This document shows, in pieces, positions 27,001-36,000 of a stretch of DNA of 64,000 nt. Under the pieces are notes generated by a model. It was not told the DNA's origin and searched no databases. It worked only from the letters and a program-made list of their open reading frames with translations. This stretch comes from Cladopsammia gracilis (Eukaryota; Cnidaria; Anthozoa; Scleractinia; Dendrophylliidae), in the NCBI GenBank assembly GCA_022457155.1, contig JAJGOT010000121.1, forward strand, positions 1,551,501 to 1,615,500, read 5' to 3'. Numbering within the stretch: position 1 is the stretch's first letter; every line of letters starts with the position of its first letter. The position numbers and the translations under genes are program-made.

Positions 27001-30000
27001 CCATCTTGGATCTGCCATCTTGGATTTCTGAAATTTTTTAAAACCTCTTAAAACAAGAACAACAACTCTTCGAGTAGAGAAGTCGTGCTTTAAGAAGCTT
27101 TAAGGGTCTTGTAAGTGCCCCTAAGGTACAAGAATTAATTCAATATATTGTTATGATTTGTTTAACAGTCACTTTTCCGGTCACACTAGTTGATCTGTCA
27201 CGAACGTTACTACACTGTATGTCATTTGAAACCTTTAATCAGTCTGTCACAATCACTCGTGCATGAAAGGTCAACTTAATACTTCCATATAATATCTGTT
27301 GCTTGAAAAGAAAGAAAACGAAATCGTTATCGAATGGAACTCTCGCCAAACCTGGCAATAAAATGTAAGTCCCTTTTACTTGATATGTTTCGTTTCATCA
27401 TTTTCCTTTTTGTTATGTTGTAAATAAACCCAATCATCCATGAGCTTGAATTTGCTATATCAACGATATGACGTCACTAACACTTTGCCTCAGGCTATAA
27501 ACCACTTGAAAAATCTGAACTTTCTCAAAAATTGCAGCCCATTTAAAGAGTGGGTCTACTTGGCTCAGAGCCAAGGCATGACTCAAGAAATCAAAACCAA
27601 TAAATAATTATTAAGCGCTAAATGACATAAAAATATAAAAGTTATACCAATAAACATTGTTTTTCTTCATTCAAAGGTACAAATATGCAAATTTCAAAAA
27701 ACATGGCTGCCAAAATCTTGTTGCCATGGAAACATCATGTCACGTGATCAATAAATCGTCATATGAAATGGAAGACACAAAGTTTGATGGCGTTTGAATA
27801 CATATTAAAAAAGTTTGAATCTTAGATTTCTTAGTGTTATTTTATGTTATTTTCCACTTTCAATTTTATTCTTTATTTTTCAGTTATCCATTATTTAGTT
27901 ACAGGACCATTTTGATAACAGTTCTTTTTAATAGAACTGATAGGTTGTCCTGTATAAATATTCACGTCATTATTACTATTATTATTATTATATAATTAAG
28001 TTATGAATGTTGAAAGTTAGCGTGGGCTTTTTGTACCCCTCCTCACACATGTTGTTAACTCCTGAATGACATAGTCCATTTGGGTTGGTTTGGATGTTCA
28101 GACTATAAACATGAAGAGTGGTAATTCAGTAATTTAAGCAAAGCCCATCAGTTCTGTATTTTATGCTGTGCACATGCTTACCTATGCTACTCAAAATTTA
28201 TAGGTTAAACAATTTTGTGTAATTTTCAGACCCTACAATTTATTATTAATTTTAATTAGCTCTACAGTGATGTCTTATTTTATTTGTTTTCACTGAAAAT
28301 AAAAGCATGCGCAAAGCATTTCCAGGAAGGCACCCTAAAATGTTGACAGTAACCTTAACAAAGTGAAGCTGCCATATGACCAGCAATATGTCACTACGCT
28401 GATCCCACAATATGTTTAACTTGAGAAAGACTGGGACTATGTGAAAATACTTTTGACATCATTCAGTAAGGAAACCACTGATACGTACAGGAACCTCTTA
28501 CAAAGTACAAAATGTAGTTGAGAAATAAATTATGTAAATTTCATATCCATACCTGTTTATAACCTCATCCAAATATAGACCAGATGAACACTGATAAAAA
28601 TGTACTGGATATGTACCAACGTCAAGACCCCTACAATAAACATAGCAGTTTCAATAGAAAGTATATAACAAAGGTACCTGTAGCTTGTAGTTTTTTAATC
28701 CAGTATAGGTTCCGGTATTCGTTTATGCCTTACACAGTTGATGATGAAAGCATTTGATATTTATTTAATATAATTATATATTTTTTTCAGTTACCGGTAG
28801 TTGTGTATTGCATTTCAAGCATTCTTTAGTTGCCTTTCTTACCAGTAAATCAGGGCTGTCATTAGTAACTGGTGATCAAAATTTATGAGACAGTGTGATT
28901 CATTCAACCATTTGAGATGCAGCCATAGAAAATGATTGAATGAGTTCTAAGTGAATGAGTTTTAGTTTAATCCATTTTGCAAGTTTTATTTTAATTAAGT
29001 AAATGTCAATTCTAAACCCTGGCTGTGAGCACCCTCAGTCCCATACATGTACATTATTCATGGGTGGGGTAGGGGAGATGAGATCAACAGTGGACCGATA
29101 GCGGCTGCCTGATGTGCCTTCATAAGCTGACGTCTGATCTTGTTTTCTTAAGTGTATGTAAAGTGCCATGAGACATGTGATATGTGTGTTATAAAGTCTT
29201 TACAGTTCAAAAAATTGTTTTACAAGAATAAAATTCACAATAAGATAACTTCTCCAGTTAATTGTTAAAATTAAGCACATCCAAGAAGCTGGAAAGTGAT
29301 TCATTTTCAACAGATATTCTTGCTATCCTCCACAGTCTACAACATATGCAAGTTACATGCACATTCATGGAAGCACAAACCTCAATAATTCAAATTTTTC
29401 TTTGTCTTCATCCCACACATATCTAAGGTGTTTGTGGCAAAAGTACTTCATATGTAAAGCCTGTATGATCATGTAAGAAAAGTAAGTTATCAGTTAACAA
29501 AATTCTGAAAGCATATCAAGTCACATAAAACAGAAAAATTCTTTTACATACTGTATGATAAATGTGGCTAAATGTAATTTAGGCGAAGTTAACCTCGAAG
29601 CAATTATGGTCAGCAGTTTTCCAGCTATATTGGGGGTTGCCCATCACCTCTAGCAGGGGCACCTGGTGACTCGTATATGCAGTTGCTTGCTTGCAGTTAT
29701 TCGCAAAGTGTTGTCGCAATAGCCTGCTGTTTGCCTGCCTTTTTGTGCTGTGGTTTGTTCCCATCCCTCCCTCCCTCTCGAGGTAAGGGTTAGGTAAGTA
29801 TTGGTCGGTAAGTATTCCACTGATTTGTTCATTATGACGGTGCCTGGTGGGGCCGCTCGCAGGATTGCCATGGATACCTCCTTCTCATGCTAGAGCATTG
29901 CCCGGCACCACCCAAGCTCATCTATTGGTGATGAGTGACTGGTGACTGTGCTTAAAAAAATAATTTTAATAACTTACCTGACAATTTGTGTTGGCAACTG

Positions 30001-33000
30001 AGAGAAGCCTCTGAAAAATTGACAAAAACATTACAATAATACCAGTAAATATTAATTTCTAAATTTATCATTAAAAAGAAAAACAGGCTTCACGTTGACC
30101 TCATCCACACATTAAGGGGTATCAGGTCATCGTTAAAAACTTATGTTGGAGAGTACATGCACTTGGCCAGCTGCCAAGTGCATTCAAAATTATATTTCCA
30201 ACCCTGTAATTCATGTCATTGAACAACCAAACACTATCACACTATCACACTACCACCTCAGAAACATTCTGCAATGGATCAAAAGCTCATTATATTACTG
30301 TACATAAACTAATAGTAATATAGCTTTAAAAAAGATTATTGTGAAAAGGTTTCTATTTTTATGTTGGAAATTAGCAGAAAAGTACTCTATATGCATCAAA
30401 TTATAATAGTCCTTTCTAAATGTATAGATCATTAAATGATTGAATTATTATAAAATGTAAAATTAAAGGATGTACCAACCTCCGTTTCACCAGCATATCT
30501 GGGAGCTTCATCATCAAACTCAACACTCAATGCTGAACACGAAGGTGGCCTGTTGTAATAACATTTAATTCATTTGCATCAAATTACATCAATCTCATTT
30601 TTTTGTAATGATGTTGCACATGTTGTAGTTCAAATTTATCCTTGGTTCAAATTTTATTTTCCTTTGTTTTTGGCTATGTTAATGTATGATAATGAGTTTT
30701 AAACAAAGGAAAATAAAATTTGAACGAAGAATAAATTTGAACTACAACATGACAAGAACAATGGAAGAACATGTACTGTATATCAAAATATTAAATAACA
30801 GTACACAAATTTACATGTTAAGTAAGAGTACCTTCTTTTGGTTAGACAATGCCAGTGAATCTCTGAACAATGTTTCAAACATATATCTCCCATTTTGTTT
30901 GTTTTCTTTTATTTCATTCATTTTTTGTGTTTCCAATATTTTTTTGTCTGAGGTGTATGATTAAAATGCAAAAATTAACTTGATTTGAGAAATTGCATGC
31001 AAAGTCACAAATTAAGGTGGCTCCATATAGTTTTTTAGTGCGCTAGGCATGGGCACGAAAATGGCTTGAGCACGCATTTGTTTATATTGATGATATCACG
31101 AAAATAAAGAGGTTTTTGTAGCAACTAAAACGTTTATTGCCCGCATTCCACACGGTGAATTTTGATAAAAATTGTCAAATTGGTAGGATTTTCTTTGCTC
31201 TCGATCACAAAAAAAAAAAAAATTTTTGTACATACACAAACCCAATAAACATAAAAAACGAAAAGTGAGTAAATTGCCGAAAATTATGTACCAATTTTTT
31301 TATGGCTTTGTTAGATTAGAATTACTGAATGTTTCTTCTGTTTCACCAAAAATTGTGAATATTTACCGTGTAAAAACTGAGAAAATCCATTGAGAGGTTT
31401 GCTAGCCTTCAACAACAAGCCCAACAACTCAATCATTGGTTGCCATGGTAACGAGACAAGACTGCCAAATTAGACTTCCCTGTATATATGTGTATCTGTG
31501 TATATTATGCCTAGTATCGCAAAACAAAACTCTCGAAAGACAGCAATAAGATTGTGTGTATTTTATTTACAAGACTGGCCAGTAACTATATGGAGCCACC
31601 TTAACGGTCCATAATTCCAGAACTGTGACCTTTCTATTAAACTCAAACCATGTTCTGGTGATGCTCATTAATACACTTAATTGTACTATGAAATCCTCAA
31701 TCATTATATGTAATATTGCAGTGCCATTGTGACAATTTAAAACATACAGCTGTACACTGTAAGCTTTCTTGTTACTTCCTGTTAATTTTAAATCTCTTAA
31801 TGGTGACCAATTTACATGGCCAATACATGCAATGTTTACAAAGTTAACAGTGAAAGCTAGCATGATTTTAACTTTGCAATTTTCATATTGTCATTCTTTA
31901 TCATGCCAGAAATGTTGTTATCTGTCTACAACTTAAGTACAAGTTTTAGGCATTATTTTAGGCATTGTAAAATCTAATTTTGCTGTCAGAGAAGCGGCTT
32001 TAAGAGAATTTATTTATGCAGTGATTTATTAAAGTGAATGTAACTTAGTTTGCTATATGTGTATGTGTTGTAGGTGGAAATGAAAATCAGGTTAAAATGA
32101 TTTCAACCTAGTTTGATTTTGAATTACCTTTGTTTCTGTTTTATGATAATGAATCAAAGACAAAAGCAATTCAAAATCAAACTACAAGCAGTTGCAAAAA
32201 GGTTGAGACACTTTCCAAAAAAAGTGTTCATTCCGTATAAAAGCGACCGCGTAACTGACGCCCCCTCCCCCTTCCAATGTCCATGACTGTCAGTTTGAAT
32301 GGCATTTCTGATCTGGTACAACATTGATAAGGGGGGAGGGGGTGCAGAGTTGTTGAAAACCGTGTTACCCTCAAAATTTTCACTACAGTACACCATGACT
32401 GTCTCAACTCTTTTTGCAATTGCTTGTAGGTTGAAATCATTTTGACTTGAATTTCATTTCAACCTACAACATATGCCTTCAATTCTTGGGCAATTTTTAC
32501 AGTAAACATGTAAATATTATGGTTGGCCAGACTGAAATTGGTTTAGACCACAGTTTTCTCAAACACTGTCAAAACTTTATTTAAATAAACGGCCCTACAT
32601 TTTTATTGATTTAAATTTTATGTACAATGCTGTCACTTGTTTGTTATTTTACCTTATAACTTCAACTTCTTCTACACACCAATCCTCATAAGGAGTCTGC
32701 CAAAAAAAATAAATAAAAAAACATATGAAATGAAGAAATGATCCTTGCAGCGCATGATGAGGACCATAAATTAACAATTCTACTGACTTGGCAGGACAGG
32801 TACATTGCTGCAGACTTAACAGTACCTTGCCATAAATTATAGTTTGTGAGCAGACAGTTTTTCCCTGCTCTTCTATGCCCCTGTGAACCCAACCTGAGTA
32901 AGTATTACTGTGACTGTATCAGATCATTTATTATGTTCCTGACCAATAAAATGTAATGAAACAACATGTTATTTGCATGCATGCTCAATGGATGAATATT

Positions 33001-36000
33001 GGAATCCCGTTACAGTATGTCAGCATGTGACAGATTGATATTCACTCAACAACATTTTTGTCAGATCTTGGTGAAAATGAGATTCACACTAGCCTAGAGG
33101 CTGACATCTTTCTCTTCTCTCAGTATGCTGAAAACAACCTATGGTACATTGTAACCTACTGAATACATGTAGGGGTTGGCAAAACCACAATCCTGACATG
33201 GCAGCAAGAGGTCAAACATGAATTTAACACAGCTAAACTACTGCAATACATGTACGTGACCATTTAAGGGTGACGTGAGGTGAAATACAATAAATTTAGC
33301 CAATTGCGAAGTCTAAACGGGGTGACCGCCTAATGGAGGTTAAGTATGGGGAGCGATTTCCGGAAATTTGATAAGTTTTCAAAAATGGAAAAACCTTAAA
33401 GTGCACCTAACCCCCATTTTTTTTTTCTTTTAATCAACTCAATGTACGTTGAAAAGTCGAAAAGTGAAATATTTTGTGTTTTTAACGTCACGATAGTGAG
33501 TTATAGAGATTTGAATTTACAAAATTGCTGAATAGATTATGTCAAATCAAGACTTTACCATTATTTCTACTTCAATTTACAATATGCAGTAATCAATTTA
33601 AAAAATACTAAAATAAAAACTGTTAATAGTCAATTGACTTGTAAGAAAGTATTACTTGGAAGTGGAAACAAGTAGTTGTATAATAAACGATTCTTGATTT
33701 GACATCATCCAATAAGCATTTTTGTAAATTCAAACCTCTATAATTCAATAACGCAACGTTAAAAACACGAAATATCTAACTATTCAACTTTTCAATGTAC
33801 ATTGAGTTGAGTACAAGAAAAAAAATTGGGGGTTAGGTGCACTTTAACCTTCTAATACAAACTAAGTTGTTTTTTTTCCTCTGGAAAGAAAAGAGAATCT
33901 GTAAAGAAAGTGATCACTAAACAAATCAAAGGCTTCTATGGGCCAACTCGTGAATATGAGATGCTCTGAATAAAAGATCCTTCACAAAAAATTCATAGTG
34001 ACAAGACGTCTTTACATATAAAAGCTCATGTTATTTGCCACTGGAAGGTCTGTTTTCACTTATTTCATCATGCAAAATGAATTTGCTCTGGGTTTGATAA
34101 AACAATTTGTCAGTACATACTCTTGAATGATGATGCACAATATATAATTATTACATTTCTCTGAGGGGATTTCTGATACATGTCATGCAAAAGCTATCAC
34201 AAAGCAAAGCATTGCAAAGTATAGATAATGTACAGTATTTATGTGCAATTTTGACTAAAATTAAAAATTATAACAACTAGCAACATCATACAGCAGCTTA
34301 TATTATACAGGCACACAAAATTAAAAAAATACCTACTTAATTAAAATGTTAATAGAAAAGTAATGAACTTGTAAAAATAATTACCTTTAAGAGGACACGT
34401 GTAGCCTTATTCAAAGAGCATGGAGAATACTTCATCCTGAGAGCCCAATCTGGACGCCAGTAAGAGACAAGAAGGAGAAATCCTCCAGTACAGCAGGCCA
34501 ACAGATAATAAACAATGGACTGAAAAAGAAAGGAAAATAAATGCATCAACTAAAAAACAAAACAATGACAACACCAGATACCAATTTTCCCAGACTACTT
34601 TCTCACAGTCCTGCAAAGTCTGTTTTTTTTTTTTCAAATCTTTTCTTACCTTCCATATATTACAACGATATCCAAAGCAAACCTAAAGACAAGTGATAAA
34701 ACAGTTTTAATACTTTTTGTTTTATATGTATAAAACAATAAACATTGCCATATAGCTGGAGTTTTTCTCAATACATCTAACAAACAAACTGTTCCCCGCC
34801 AATTGTCCTAAGTGGGGAACATTTGCGCAAGCAGGAAACAACTTTGACGTCAGAGGGAAACATTGCACTGTTGCCTGCTAGTGCACGTGGTCAGACTGAC
34901 AAAAGGTGGCATAATATTATGATGCAATCGATGTTTACTTTTTTTAAACTGTGTTTTTTCAACGATGAAGAAAGCTATATAACAAATCACTTAATGACTG
35001 ATCCCTTGGGAAACAGTGAATTTTGTTTCCCTTGAATCGTGATGTTTTGAAATTCTCTGGAAACAAAATTCACTGTTACTCTCAGGACCAGTCATTTAAG
35101 TGTTTACTGTTAAACTATGTTAATCTGGTTATACATTTCATACATGTAGGGTATATGACTGTAAAGAGGAGGATAAACTCTAGCCTAAACTTTGGACTAA
35201 TAATAATAATTATTAAATTAAATGTTAGAACCTTCCCAGAATCCTTTGCACCAGAAAAATTTTGATGCCAAATAAATCTGTCAATTTTGAGTGAATGAGG
35301 ATACTATATCAAATGTTATTATTCATTGTAGTCACTATCTATCTTCTCATTGGCTAAGAGCCTACAGTTAATTCTGGAAATCAGGTCACCCTACAGATTA
35401 TTCACTACTCTGCTAACAGATTAGTGACTAATCTGTAGGGTGCATGCACAATGCATTATTTCCAAGAGCAATGGCAAGTTCATGAGTGGTGAGTGGCAGC
35501 TTTGCACACAGCCAAGTAAAAACATGGCTCGTTGATTCGCTTCTTTAACCGGGCAAGAAATTGGGAAATTGCTGGATGATAAAGACTCAGAAAACACAAA
35601 ATGATAGACAAAAGTTGCGAAGGAACTGTTCCACAAATACCTTAAGGAGAAAAACATTCAGGAGCCGGACGACAAAAAGGAATTAGCACGAGTGTTTATA
35701 TCTTTTTTATGTTCGTCATTATTTTCTTTAAAACAATGTATAATAAAGCAATTTATTAGACTCAGTTTTTGTGATATCCGGAATTATCAAGGTCTCGGCC
35801 AGTAAGTGTTATCAGCCAAATCCATGGATATCACAAAAACCTCATCCAATAATTCTTTATTATTTACACCCACCACAAAATACCTATTTTAATTGACTAA
35901 GTGTGATGACATCATTAGTCAAATGACTACAGGAGAAACAACACATGAGCAAAAAGGGGGCCTGGGGACTAGCTAATGTATTTTTCTTTGAGTGAAACGT